Source: Melieria omissa (Eukaryota; Arthropoda; Insecta; Diptera; Ulidiidae). Taken from it: a stretch of DNA of 64,000 bases. Position numbers and translations under genes: made by a program. Location of the stretch: the NCBI GenBank assembly GCA_963971225.1, contig OZ020267.1:47439993-47503992 (forward strand), given 5' to 3'. Below, piece after piece: positions 10,420 through 22,070 of the stretch. A model generated the notes under the pieces. It searched no databases and was not told the origin of the DNA. It worked only from the letters and a program-made list of their open reading frames with translations. How positions within the stretch are numbered: position 1 is the stretch's first letter; the number at the start of each line of letters is the position of its first letter.

Positions 10420-11745
10420 ATTTTGAGGCCCCTGCTCTTAGCATCAAGAGCTGCCGAGCGCGATTCCTACTCCACCCATAACCAGGGATGTGGGGAGACT
10501 CGTTTGTGGGATAATAGGCAACATTGGGTCTTACGAGGATTTTCTGGCATAGAGCAAGAGACGTTCTTGACTACGGGTAGTGGTGGGCCGCTGGGGGGCA
10601 GAGAGGAATTCTCTGCGAAAATTGTAGCTAGCAAACTAGCTTTATCGACCGAGTGAGTGATGATTTAATCATTGTTAAGAAGGGTTGGTGTTGAAGACGA
10701 TGTTTGATTCTTCACCTTTTTAACGAATGACCAGAAGTTTTTACTACCACGCTGGCATTGAAGAACTTTTTTCCTTTGGCGCTGTTCGTGCAGAAACACG
10801 AACTGCCTTATTACGACTGGTTGACTTCCTGGTACTGCTCCGGGCTTCGGTCCGTCGCTGTTTCGCCGACGGGAGCTGCTGCTGGGATTGCCGGACGTGA
10901 TCTAGGGTCCAGCGGCAGCTTGGCGCTATTTTCTCAGCTGAAATCCGTTTCGATACTCGTGGTGATGCCACAGAGGGGAAAAAATAGTCCCGGTGCTAGT
11001 GGTGCAGCTGAGCGCAACGCCACCTCTCCCTTTACGAAGTTTGTTGGCATGCAAAAATGCGCAGCCACTACAAATAAGTATCACAGTGTGGATGGCAAGT
11101 TCGGCACTGTGATCCAGTCCTGGACGCGCCAGGATATCCACGGTTTACGAACGGAGCTTCCGCGCTTTTAGTGATGCTGCAAAAGTTAACCTCCCTCTGG
11201 TGGTAGTCGATCGCAGTAACACCGACGGCTCAATCTCGCCTAAAAATTGGGCATTGGTGGAGGAGAAACTTTGGCCTCTGGTCCACCACCCTGTTGCCGG
11301 GACATCGGTTGGTTTCAGAGCCGCATTAAACTGACCTCGTGTGCTGTATACGCTGGCAATCGCAGGCATTGGTTAGATCTGGCCGGGCGCACGACTTGAA
11401 GCCGTGACCAAGGATAAAATGCCAAATCGCCCTCGCTCTAGAGCATGGGTTCCGGCTATCTACTTCGAGCCAGGGAGTATCCTACAGCTGATCAAGCTTG
11501 ACCTTTCCACGGCTGAGAGGAGAGTTGCAAAGCTCTGAGAATTCCTAGGTAACTCGCGTCAGGTTATTATCATCCTGAACGAGAAATCTTTAGCCACACC
11601 CCCTGGCTGCAAGAAAGGGTGAAATAAATTTCTGTTTCTTCCACCTGATCTTCCGCGGAGTCTACGAAGGCGAATTGCTGTTGTCCCCCCATCGATGACG
11701 CCAACAACACTATCATCACACTGTCGGACCCACCAGCCTGTGATC
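10420..11745 (+). pseudogene. LOA-like LINE, ORF1 remnant
   Basis: Broken reading frames contain NWALVEEKLWPLVHHPVAGT (about 11240), EAVTKDKMPNRPRSRAWVPA and LDLSTAERRVAKL, then VVPPSMTP. This is the DUF4780-type C-terminal part of LOA ORF1 proteins, an RNA-binding gag-like region. Several stops and frameshifts interrupt it. It leads directly into the endonuclease at 11745, in the element's natural order. Confidence 0.65.
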
Positions 11746-12450
11746 ATGAGAATCGTGCAGATTAACCTGCACCACTCTAAAGCGGCATCTTCCTCACTTC
11801 TCCTCCGCCTGACAAACAAAGGAGAGTTTATCTGGTCTCAGTACACCAGGATACAGGATTATGTATGCTAATTGGGGAGGTAATAGCAGATCCTGTATCC
11901 TCATTAAGAAAAACATTAATGCATTTCTTCTTAACAACTTCAGCGATGCAGACAAGGAAGCTGCGGCAGTGGGACTTCCTAGGTTCACGTTGTGGGTTAC
12001 ATCCACGTACATGGCCCTACTCCTGAGGAGGATAGTTTAGGCAGGGAGGAGAAATTGGGTGCCATTTGTCATAGCAGCAGACGTCAATGCGCACCAAACC
12101 ATCTGGGGCAGCTCCGACATCAACCCGCAAGATGAGTCACTTTGTGAGTTCATTAGTAGTACTAATTTAAGTATTGCTAATACTGAATATGAGCCCACAT
12201 TCATAACATCTAGCCGTTTTGGACATTTGCCTGGCAAATACATATCCCACCAATTTGCTCAGAGAGTGGAAGTCGGTCTCTAACTGTTTTTCCGACCATA
12301 GGTATATAGATTTCTGTATAGAAGTCGAAACCCCTCAGGTCACCCCTACTGGAACAGAAGACGAACAGACTGGAATAAGTTCAAGGCAGTCTTCGCAAGA
12401 TCTCTTCCAGCTGACGGCCCATCAAAACTTTGATCCACTCAGCAGCTTGA
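11745..12450 (+). pseudogene. LOA-like LINE, endonuclease remnant
   Basis: Starts MRIVQINLHHSKAASSSLLL, the typical N-terminus of ORF2 apurinic-type endonucleases. It continues in shifted frames as PFVIAADVNAHQTIWGSSDI, with the catalytic DxNAH motif (about 12063-12100), and ends SNCFSDHRYIDFCIEVETP, with the SDHRYI catalytic motif (about 12285). Several frameshifts and stops are present. The reverse transcriptase is missing; a different LINE fragment follows. Confidence 0.75.
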
Positions 12451-12534
12451 AAAAGCGGTATCATCCCTTACCACAGAAAATCTGTATGAGGGAACACTGC
12501 CAAGCTAACGAATTGCACTACTGACTGATAGATT

Positions 12535-13265
12535 AAAGCCTCTCGCCAATATGCTGATTGGGCCTTATCAGTTCGGTGGTAGATCTGGTTAGTCCGCCAT
12601 TGACCGCATATTTACATTATCCCAAATCCCACAAAAGACTCATGAGAATAAAATCTATACTCACCACCTCTTTATCGTTTACAAAGCAGCTACAGAGAGA
12701 ATATGCCAAAATGGGTCTGGTGGCAAATGAGGACAAGACGAAGGTTATGCTGTCTATACGCAGGGACTCGCGGCGGCTAGGGTCTCACGTGGAGGCTGAC
12801 AGGTATACTTTTTTTCTATAGGACGCTTATTTTCCCCGTGCTCCCTTATGGCGCAGAAGCATGGACACTGTTGCGAAACGACTTAGCGGCTCTTGGGGTG
12901 TTTGAAAGAAAGGTACCTCGGCCCTGTTCGTAGTGGCGCCGACTATCAAATACTAACCCACAACGAGCTGTTTAAAGACATGGACATAGCTTAGGGAATT
13001 AATATCCAGCGGCTACGCTGTCTTGGCCATGTTTCCCGTATGGATGATGAGGCTGCAACGAAAAAGGTGTTCGATGTGGTAGTTGGAGGTCGACGGCGAA
13101 GAGGGAGGCCATGTCTTCGGTGGAAGGATCAAGTGGAGGACGTCCCAAAATTTCTTTTTGTGGCCAACTAAAGTAGGAGCCCGCAAGGCAGAGGCGCCTG
13201 GAGGGAGTTTTTGTGGAACCCGTTAACCGATAACGGGGTCCGATGGCCAGTTAAGTATTTATCGA
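12535..13265 (+). pseudogene. RTE-like LINE, reverse transcriptase C-terminal half
   Basis: Reads QREYAKMGLVANEDKTKVML, RRDSRRLGSHVEADRYTF, then after a deletion near 12820 RTLIFPVLPYGAEAWTLLRN, DLAALGVFERK and a GGRRRRGRP..RWKDQVED-like end (about 13085-13140). This order is the thumb and C-terminal region of a LINE family in which RLYKTLILPVLLYGAEAW and a basic GRPxxRWKDQ segment are diagnostic. Frames are broken. The 3' UTR, with CCCGTTAACCGATAACGGGG and GGCCAGTTAAG, is shared with 9176-9300 and 46500-46745. Confidence 0.72.
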
Positions 13266-13354
13266 CGACAGCCGCCAAGGCTTAGCTAGTTAGTTGGATC
13301 GAGAGTTTTTCGTCCATTTAATAAGAAATGGCCCTTTTTAAGAAATGACAAAAT

Positions 13355-13425
13355 TCTAAAATTAAAATTGCTCATAAAAAAAGATCCGAACTCGCCGTTC
13401 GAAATTCCATCTATGTACAAATTCA
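13355..13425 (+). repeat. Decayed SINE core fragment
   Basis: AAAATTGCTCATAAAAAAAG followed by ATCCGAACTCGCCGTTCG resembles the central domain of SINE A (TGCCTATGAAAAAGCTCCCA, then ACTCGCCGTTCGG). It is short and degraded. Confidence 0.4.
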
Positions 13426-13535
13426 ATATCTTTCAGTCTATAGATTACTTGTTGCACGGCGACGTATAATCCGAATATAAATAAAAAAACACAGTATATT
13501 AATTAAATTAAATTCTCGCTTTTTATACAGTTAGT

Positions 13536-13541
13536 TTTATT
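13536..13541 (-). terminator. Candidate mRpS5 poly(A) signal AATAAA
   Basis: TTTATT on the + strand, which is AATAAA on the gene strand, lies about 55 bases beyond the mRpS5 stop codon. Confidence 0.5.
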
Positions 13542-13595
13542 TAGTTTCAGAACCATCTAGAATAAATCATAGTTTTATAACATTTCGATTTTATA

Positions 13596-14743
13596 TTAGT
13601 TTTCCGTTTCACTCACAAGTGAAGGATCCTGATATTTGTCAGCCAAAAAACTTCGTAATATGCCATTATTCACAAGTATATCAAGTCGAACATTGTCTTG
13701 ATTACGTATGTACTCTTGCTTTTTAATGTACAATTCATAACCTTTGCTGTTCACGTAAAACGGAGGAAATTTTTTGTTTTTTAGTACAATTTTGTCCCCA
13801 AGAACAAATTGTGTGAAATCTAGAACCTCATCCCGCTTAATATTGGAATTTTCTCGGCAAACAGCTGGACTTGCTACGACATGGGGTAAATCACTTCGTT
13901 CCTTCCGAAATTCGACGACATGCATTTGCTTTGTCTCAGCAATCTGGTCATGTGTTTTCTGTTGCAATAATCCAATTAAAAACGCTTTGACAATGTGTTG
14001 CAAATTAGTTGAACCTTCTATTTTGGCATATAAATTTTTTATTCCTACTACGTTGCAAATAGTTTTAATGGCGCGATGACATACCAAGCCGTAACCTTCA
14101 GGTTTTCTTGAAACAAATATTTTTGTTTGTCCAAAAGCACAATAAAAGTCGTGAAAGACGGTGTGGTTGTCACAGAGTTCAATGCTAAGTAACTTTTGCC
14201 CAGCTCTATTTTTAGATTTTCTTAAAGCTGTTCGTACTTCAGGCGCTTTTGCTATGGCAAATCCAATAAGGCCTTTTTTATTCCCTGTAACGGAAAGTAC
14301 AGAATATCGCCGTTTTCGCCCCATATTTCCTTTCATAATGAATACAATTTTATTTTCAAGAACACAGGTGTCAAAATCGTCAAAGACATCATCACCTACG
14401 GCGTCAGGAGGACCGATACTTCTACCCGGCATTTTCGTCCCTGACCAACCGCGGTCGATTGGATTAATTTTAATCATCCGAAATGTTCCCATTGAATCAC
14501 GTAATTTTATAATGTTTTGCTCTCTGTGCGGATCGTCAGGCAGACTTTGTTGTTGAATTATTTCTTTGCCACGAATGATAGGGGTATTGAGTCCAGGCCA
14601 TATTATATTTTTTCTTCCCAGTCCAATAGTTTGACCTCTGTTTAGATCTTTAGCAACTTTTTTCCCCGCTCCTTTTCCTCTTCCTCTTTTCTTGCCAGCA
14701 TTGCTTACAGATGTAACACCCCGCCATATGTCTTCCGCCGGCA
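13596..14743 (-). CDS. mRpS5: mRpS5 (uS5m), last coding exon
   Basis: Mitochondrial small-subunit ribosomal protein S5, part of the mRNA entry and decoding side of the mitoribosome. The exon encodes about 381 residues up to TAA at 13596-13598. It begins with a Lys/Arg/Gly-rich stretch (NAGKKRGRGKGAGKKVAKDL), then a fly-like leader with GRSIGPPDAVGDDVFDDFDT. The S5 N-terminal RNA-binding domain (LENKIVFIMKGNMGRKRRYS, then GLIGFAIAKAPEVRTALRKS) falls at about residues 131-200 of the open frame. The S5 C-terminal domain (KIFVSRKPEGYGLVCHRAIK, GIKNLYAKIEGSTNLQHIVK) falls at about 212-270. A mitochondria-specific tail follows. The Met at 14756 lies inside an apparent acceptor (TTTATTTTTAG just before the codons for PAED), so the true protein begins in an upstream exon that I could not find. 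The frame is intact. Confidence 0.94.
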
Positions 14744-14756
14744 CTAAAATAAACAT

Positions 14757-15560
14757 TGTTTTAAAATGTCACATTAGCATAAACATTGTAGTAAATTTTA
14801 TAAAATAAATATCAGAGTTGTTAGACTTTACATTGTTTAAAATGTTGGGCAGTCAAGCCTCAGTACATGATCATTTATTTGAATGATATTCCACGCCCAA
14901 GATATTAATTTCCCTGCGCGACATGACTGATGGGAAATTTACACATTCAAAGCATTTTCATTGAAACCAACTCTAATGCAAAGTTCCCTCAGTTTTTGGC
15001 AATTTTTTTTACCGGTTTTTTGGAATATTGGTTGCCCTTTCATCTGCTATTACACTTGCAAGTTTTGTAGGAGTCCTGTTTTTACAGGAAATTTTTGGCA
15101 TTTTAGAAAAAAGGGTCAAAATGCTCCACAAAAATGTTCTTCGTAGTATTTTACATCAAATTGCTGAACACATCATATACCTAAAATGCAAGTTACATGG
15201 TTTTCGTATGCCAATTCACCATAAGAATGTGCTAAAAAGGGAAAAGTTTGACCACCTCTAAAAAAAATTCAGACGTAAACTTTCAAACGATACACGTATA
15301 TTTTTTTTGTCCCCTCTACCAGAATCCGTCAGAATCTTGTTATTAAAAAAAAAATTTGATTTTGTTGTGCAGTGTAATTAGGCAAGTATTTTGTCATAAA
15401 AATCTTACGGGCTTAACAAAGGGTAAAATAAACTTGATTTAGTCCAGGGATTTGAAACTGCGTGCAGAACCGCCGGGCCCTGATAGGTTTCGAAGCAGAA
15501 CCTTTAGAAACTGTGTTTAAGGCATGCCTACGTCTAAGAATAGTGTAAATACTCTACAGC
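14757..15560. other. mRpS5 intron or flank with an unclassified repeat
   Basis: AT-rich. The segment at 15095-15290 repeats 3700-3885 (see that entry). No mRpS5 exon 1 candidate with a plausible mitochondrial leader and donor was recognised. Confidence 0.4.
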
Positions 15561-15720
15561 TAGGTAGCCTACCGTGAGTGCACTAGACCGTCATCCAGAG
15601 GTCGTGGGTTCAACTCCCGCCGCGTGCACGGTCCCCGCACTTTTCCAACCATTTTTTCCGATTTTTCCTGTCCTCTAAATTTTTCTAAGCACCCTGCAAC
15701 TTACCCAAGTGCATTGATTC
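15561..15720 (+). repeat. tRNA-like SINE head (third SINE type)
   Basis: GAGTGCACTAGACCGTCATC then CAGAGGTCGTGGGTTCAACT reads like a tRNA D-to-T region. The B box GGTTCAACTCC at 15607-15617 is near-perfect, and the 3' side CCGCGTGCA looks like an acceptor half. A matching 5' acceptor half and a paired anticodon stem are absent, so it is not a functional tRNA. The following pyrimidine-rich sequence would be the SINE body. No other copy was seen in the window. Confidence 0.45.
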
Positions 15721-15929
15721 CCAACCCAAGTTATTCCTATCCCATTGACGACCACGCAATAGTATGCGCAATTATGCGCTGTGCGGCTGATAAGAGAAAA
15801 ACAAATATGCAGTTACACGGTGCACCAGCGACATCAGCAAGAGAAAGCGGCCAATTGCGAAAACAGCACACCAAAATTGATCTAGCGAAGTCCCCAACCA
15901 TTCTGCTGTAACCTCCTTACACAACAGAT

Positions 15930-16720
15930 GGCGCTACGAGCGGTAGCTCGAATTTACGGAGGCGACGTTTCTAAGCGGCGCTAGATGGCAACCCCATCTG
16001 CGGCAGGCCAATCACCTACGAGCGAAATGGGATGAAACGGCAATGGAGAAAGTACGTCAGCACAGCGTATAAGTATTGCACAGCGGAAAAGAAGTCAGAG
16101 GGGAAAGCGGCGTAGGCCTAATAATTTCCAAGGGAAAACACGGGGAGCTGATATAGATAGCGACCATGAACACATTACCGGTGACATAAAGATCAAGTTG
16201 AAATATAGAAAGAAAACTGACATGCAACGCAAACATAAACGCTTCAATGTACAGCTATTGCGCAATGCCGTCACCAGAAAATAAGTAGCCAGCACCTTGC
16301 GTGTCAAGTTGCTCACAAATTAAAGAAAAACTTGGCACAGTAATGCCAACTGGCTTCAAACTTTGGATCTCAGACACTACTTGGTGTATCATCCAGCGCA
16401 GAAATGAACTCAAAAGGCATCTTATTAATGACTATGCTGTGCGCCAGCCTACAGAGAAGCCGCAAAGCTAGTCAAGAAATCGGCCTGAAATGATAAGAGA
16501 AAGTTCATGGAAAACGTCGCCAGTGATGCCGAAGCGACAGCAGGAGCCAACAATATGATACAGCTGTATCGCTTAGTTGGGCACCTAACCAACCAACCGA
16601 GCAATAGAAACCAGCCAATTAGGGATCTGAGCGGTGCTTTACTAACGTGCAACGATTACCATTTGGTCGCGGTCGACCAAAAAACACCTGGAGAAAGTCG
16701 ACCCTACGCGAACTAATCGC
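15930..16720 (+). pseudogene. RTE-like LINE, endonuclease C-terminus to RT linker
   Basis: GADIDSDHEHITGDIKIKLK (about 16150-16205) carries the SDH catalytic motif at the end of a LINE endonuclease. It continues as QRKHKRFNVQLLRNAV. After a stop, FMENVASDAEATAGANNMIQ, LYRLVGHLTNQPSNRNQPIR and DLSGALLT (16507-16650) form the conserved linker that leads into the reverse transcriptase in the same LINE type. The RT itself is missing. It may belong to the same family as 12535-13265. Confidence 0.65.
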
Positions 16721-19080
16721 TGTCAACACCACATAGGACGGCGCGAAAACAACAGCCCAGAATCGTGGAAGATGGAAGAGTCTTGTTGAAGCCCTATGCT
16801 CCAGAGAGGAGTGAACAAGGAAAAAAAATATTCTACACCAGAATGACCATAAAGTTACAATATTTGATTTTCTTACTGTACCACTCCTACAAAGACACTG
16901 CCTGTGGGTTGCATAAAAAGGATTGAAAAACGAAAATTGAAAATAATTGCTGGCCAATAAAAACGTATACATTTTAGAAAGGATGAGTTGAAACAAAAGT
17001 AGTAACACAAGGCAACAACATCCACGCTGTTCCCGCGTACCCAGCTAAACGTAAAAAAAGTACACCGCCGACTTTTTTCGGTTGCCAATAATATTACAAC
17101 AAAAGGAGTGTTCATCGTCATGCTTATCAACTGGCACAGTGGCGCACATAGGATTTCATTCTAAGGGGGGTTACGTCCACAATTTCCAAGCGCAATGCCA
17201 GTTGAAACAATTTTTGGTAACTGATAAGGAAAATGAAATATGGACAAACACCTTTATATTCACAGAATTTTTATTTTGCAAAATATAATGCTGAAATTCT
17301 TACAGTACAAACTACTAACAATTAATTTCAACTAGCTGACCGATCTACGGCGATGCAAATTGTCCAAGAACACCAACTAAAGGAAGAGGAGGAGCTACTG
17401 AATAACGCAATCGAGGCCCACAAATCAGCAATGTTACTACTAAATTTCAGTAAAGAAATGGACTGCGCTTGAACCAGATTTAAGTTAAATGGGCAGTGCC
17501 ACGCCCCCTTGTTCAATGCCCGCACAACCTCCTCTGTCGAAAGGGAAAATGGGAGGTTCGTACTAAGTTTCATTGCTGAGCGACCTATAGTTCAGCGGAG
17601 TATTTGGGTCAGAAAAAATGTGCCACGCCCCTTTTTCGATTCCGATTTCCAAAAATTTGTCATACAAATCTTCTCCCAACTACGAATACAACCAAACAAA
17701 AACCAGCCAAATCGGTCAAGCCGTTGTCAAGTGAATCGCGGTAAAATATTATAGAGATTTTCCGACTTTTCCAATAAGTCGGGTACAAGCAGTACCGGCA
17801 ATAGAACGCGTTTGCTTATATGAGATGCGCGTTCTATCTCTCTGACCTGAGACAATTGGTTCCCAAAATTCAGTGGTTTTTCAACTGGTTTTTTGTAAGT
17901 CAATTTGACATCTGTCAGCGAATGCAGAAGTTAGTCAGTTCGCGTCTAATCGTTTGCGTTTTATGTGCGCGTTCATAGGCGAGAAGAGACACGAAAATAC
18001 GAAAGACGAAAATGAGGTGAAATAATCAACAAAATACTGTTAAGGCTGATCTTACGATACTTTTGTTGCAAGAACGTAGAAACGTTTGCATTTTTTGAAC
18101 ATGTCTGCTTCTCTGACTCGAGGCTCGCTCGATTTGCACGTTTTGCCTTGGAATTTTTTCCAGTTGGAATTTTTCGTGGTTGTGTGAAGCAACAAGGTGA
18201 AGCAGCAGTTGAAAGATATTTCTTAATTGATTTGTTTGTTTTTTAATTTTTGTGAATTAATTAATTTGTTTAAATATTGCAAGCGTAGTCAATAATGATG
18301 AGGATATTTAATTGTGGCAGGCCCCAAACAGAAGAAGTCAGAAGCCCAGAAGTTCAGTCCAAATTTATCTTTTTGTAGAGCTGAATTTTTTTGTTGCTCG
18401 TATGTATATTTAATTTTTTATTCTATTGTCATTTTAAAAATATTTTTAAAATAAAATGATTTCGAAATTTAATTGTTTTATTTTCCATTATAAAATTCAA
18501 CTGGACTTTGGACTAGTTGCAAATGGATGCAGACGGGGACAAACAATAAACCTATGTTATAATAACTTTTGATAGACACGGGCTTGTCTCTAAATAATAG
18601 TAATGAACCCTAAAGTAATAAAAAGTAAAATTATCAATGTTAAACCTATAATATTACCAACAGCTGCGAGAAAAATGTTGCTAGATAGAACACAAGAAGT
18701 TAATTAAATTTACGTTTTTTTGTATAAGTTTTCCGATAATTATGATGGGCTGATAGATTTCGATACGCTTCAACAACTTAAACCTTAAATGGATTTAGAG
18801 AAAAACATAATAAACTTAAATGAAATTTCTTATGAGTTTTCAAATAATAAACATAGAAGTAAAAGCTTTAATAGGTTTCAATAAGTTACTTACGGAATTA
18901 AATATTATTTATTTTTATTTAAAGGAAAATAAATTCAGGTTTGCCCATTTAAATCCAGAAGAATCGGAGAAATTAAGAAAATTGTTTGATATAGGTGTTT
19001 TTATAACAAGGGAGAAAAAGTTAACCCAACTTAAATAAAACATAACGTAAAAAACGTAAAACGTAACTTCAATTAAAACA
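16721..19080. other. Unassigned; possible 5' part of a Gypsy element
   Basis: No domain was recognised. 17500 and 17620 carry TGCCACGCCCCTTTTT-like motifs, as in 7650. The 17760-18080 segment is richer in CG and might be an LTR or leader of the Gypsy element whose RT follows, but no direct repeat proves it. The short ORF 18820-19038 (FAHLNPEESEKLRKLFDIGV) could be gag/pol-derived; this is unproven. Confidence 0.3.
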
Positions 19081-19640
19081 TAGACAAAAAACTAGCCACG
19101 AAGATCCAATCTACGCCATATCCGGAAGTACATAAGGTGGAAATAAACAAGCAAATTACAGAAATACTCCACACCGATTTGGGTTGTGCCTAAAAACCTG
19201 ATGCTTCAGGAAGAGAAATGGATAATTGTGATCGATTTTCGAAAAAATTCGATTACAATAGACGATAGGTACCCCAGTCCTTATGGATCAGATACTCGAC
19301 AAATTAGGTAGATGTATGTATTTTTCCACTATTGATTTGGCACAAGGTTTCCACCAAATCGAAATAGACCCTTTGAAGAGACAAAATACTGCCTTTCCAC
19401 CTAAAGTGGCCATTTCGAGTTTTTAAGAATGCCATTCGGCCTCAAAAATGCTCCAGCTACATTCCAAAGACTGGTGAATACAGTTTTGGATAACTTGATA
19501 GGAAGAGACTGGTCTACTTAGACGACATTGTCCTTTTCAGCACATCACTCCAAGAACACATTGAATCGCTCGATAAAGTTTTCCAAAGATTTAATCCAAC
19601 TGGGTAAAAGTGAGTTTTCAACACTAGAGTGTTCGGCTCA
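19080..19640 (+). pseudogene. Ty3/Gypsy reverse transcriptase remnant, N-terminal half
   Basis: Shifted frames give YPEVHKVEINKQITEIL, VIDFRK, [45 protein letters not shown] and [20 protein letters not shown]. These are RT motifs in order, including the catalytic YLDD near 19520. The style is that of 17.6/297-type Gypsy elements. It continues at 20430 after an interruption. Multiple frameshifts make it non-functional. Confidence 0.82.
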
Positions 19641-19974
19641 ACGACTAAACATATTCTGCTCGGATGGACAGACGGACGAACGTTACTAAATAAGCCTGCC
19701 TGGTGGCTCCTATTACAAATAAAATATATATAATATATATCTCTCTGAACATTACAAGCTCCTCGTCAAAATGTATTTACCCTACCTCCCAACAACTCTA
19801 TCACCTGTGTAAAGTATACAAATACACGGGGGTACATTTGTACCTATACCAAGCAGAATGAGACGACTTTTTTTGGCGACTCCCACCCACCACCACACAA
19901 ACATTTTTTTCTTTTTTCCTCTTTTTCTAGAATCTGCACAGATCATTTGAGGCTATCGCTCTGCTTGCATAATA

Positions 19975-20400
19975 GGTTAGGTTAGGTTGTGGCTGTCTTG
20001 GCCTCGGACTTGCCGAGAGACACACATAGGCCGCGGAATGGGCCCGTTGTGATACCACAAGTTGAGAGGTCTGTCTTACTGCAATCCGAGAGGCCTATTC
20101 AAGCCATTTCGACAAGTGAATGAACTCAAGCAATGCATTGATTCTAGCTGAACTGAGGTCATTCAGGTTGTCGAAAAAATGAGAACCTGACTTTTCCATC
20201 TTCGTCTAGATAGAGCCGGACAGTTGCAGAGAAGATGGCTGATAGATTCCTGCTCCTCTTCATTGTGACAACTGCGGCAGAAGTCCCATATATTGACACC
20301 TAGTCTGGAAGCATGGCGTCCGAAAAGATAGTGGCCAGTCAAGATTGCGACGACCGTGCCAATGTGTTGCCTGCTAAGCAATACAAGTGCTCTTGTTCGC
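19975..20400 (-). mobile_element. 5'-truncated LOA-like LINE 3' end with 14-bp target duplication
   Basis: A 426-bp insertion read on the - strand. ORF2 ends with LSRQHIGTVVAILTGHYLFG, then the zinc-knuckle-like FCRSCHNEEEQESISHLLCN and CPALSRRRW. The 3' UTR holds TGTGGTATCACAACGGGCCC and TGTGTGTCTCTCGG and ends in ACAACCTAACCTAACC. It is flanked by perfect 14-bp direct repeats CTGCTTGCATAATA (19961-19974 and 20401-20414). This is a textbook target-primed insertion into the decaying Gypsy element. Confidence 0.88.
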
Positions 20401-20429
20401 CTGCTTGCATAATAAATAGTGTAAAAATT

Positions 20430-20760
20430 TTATGTTTATTTCTCCGTGGAGGTACATTTGTAAGTATCCGAACATTGTAGTGTTAAAACGGAAAACCGAG
20501 TTCCTTGGTCATGTTATAACTACAACAGGTGACAAGCCAATACCTAATAAAATCAAAGCAATTGTAAATTATCCGATTTCTAAAACGGAAAAAGGAATAA
20601 TAAAACTTTTAGGTTTGGCAATAAGTTCATACAACATTTTTTACCAAACCCTTAACCAGTTGCTTAAAAAAAATGTTTGCTACATAACCTTATCTTGTAC
20701 GCAAACTTTTTCAGAGGGGAATTCATAGCACATTTTGTGGTTGGCTCTTCGTTTGCAGTT
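20430..20760 (+). pseudogene. Ty3/Gypsy reverse transcriptase remnant, C-terminal half
   Basis: RKTEFLGHVITTTGDKPIPN, KIKAIVNYPISKTEKGIIKL, LGLAISSYNIF and LNQLLKK form the connection subdomain that follows YLDD in Gypsy RTs. It therefore continues the copy at 19080-19640, which the LOA insertion now separates from it. Confidence 0.8.
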
Positions 20761-22070
20761 TTGTCAAGTCAACCAAAATGAATGTGCATCTTTATCTGTA
20801 AAATGTGCATCTTTATCTGCAGTGGCTCTCAGATGTAAATTGAAGTGAACACATTTAATTGTATTCTTCATACGCTAAGCAAGCTAGCACTTTACACAAT
20901 AAAAAACTTACACTTATTGAAAAAACTAGTATAGCGAAGAACGGATTTTGTATTCACCACCGGAAAAAGTACGTTTTGTTTTTTTGTATAGCTTACAGTA
21001 AGCCTTCCACATAATGGGGGCAAAACATTTTTTAACACTGCACTTATAGACATTATTATTATTGCAGTCGGCAAATCCTATTGATTCTCTATTCACAATG
21101 TGTTCGCAGAACTTTGAAACTGATTCGATAACAATGCGATGATTGCAAGTGTTTACGTTAAGTGTCAATTACTCAGAACGTAACCGTAGTTTGATGGGCT
21201 TAAATGCAGAATACCAAAACGGCTGCTGCTCCGTTTGATGTGTCCGCATAGAATTCTGACTAGAAATTTATTAAAAAACATAAAAATCTACAGCGACATC
21301 ATTCTTATTTCTGTCCTGTTTACGCAGCCATACAAATTGAAGTAGTTTAGTAGTTAATTGAGTTATCACTTTTGTTGTACACACAACTAAATTTAACTTA
21401 TTCTGTTTTCGAACATTTTCTTGTTTTGATGTCCTTAAAACATTTATTGAACATTTTGTAATATTAATTCAAAATCCCCCCTGATGCACACATTTTTAAA
21501 TGAAATTTGAAAGCAAACAAATGTAAACACACGTCTTTCGCTGCTGTCAGTTTCTAATTGTGTTTTGGTGCCATCAATTGTGAATGAGTTTTTTATCGAT
21601 AAAAGCACTACTCAAGGTTGCATGGCTCAATTTATGGTCACTTGAGCGCTAGTTGCAATTCCGTTAAATTGAGATTTTTTTTATGACAAATTGAGTTAAA
21701 TTTAGAGCTAAATTGAGAAAAATCCGTGCATAATATCTGACTAGTCCTTTTGCACATGTGATTGAAATCGCCTTCTAAATCATGCACTTTGAAATCTTAA
21801 CAAACGTATAGCTGTCTCACTTACACACATGGAGTCTTGCATGTAACATTTAGATAAACCTAACCAAGAATCCATTCAGATCTATCTGGTAGACACAACG
21901 TAGATAAGGTGCGTATCATAATTATAAGACACTTAGAAAATTTCACTTTGCAGCCTCGCCAAATCTAGGTAGTAATATTTTTAAAAAGCAAAAACGCAGT
22001 TTTATATTTTAAAGGCTCAGTTTTAATTAAAACCGCAACTTAATATTCTTAAAAATTCCTGTAAAATATA
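20761..22070. other. Unassigned AT-rich sequence
   Basis: No gene recognised. Around 21640-21725 the word AAATTGAG recurs four times, reminiscent of the TTCTCAATTT ends of the PIF-like element at 41256, but no complete element can be drawn. Confidence 0.35.

Noticed and set aside
14161..14556. 131-aa + strand ORF
   Set aside because: It is the antisense shadow of the mRpS5 exon; its composition is explained by the conserved - strand gene. The same applies to 13774-14079.
14744..14756. Met at 14756 as the start of mRpS5
   Set aside because: The codons before PAEDIW overlap a splice-acceptor sequence and do not look like a mitochondrial leader; the frame is more likely entered by splicing.
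15561..15640. Genuine tRNA gene
   Set aside because: The B box is good, but the 5' acceptor half and a paired anticodon stem are missing; it fits a SINE head better.
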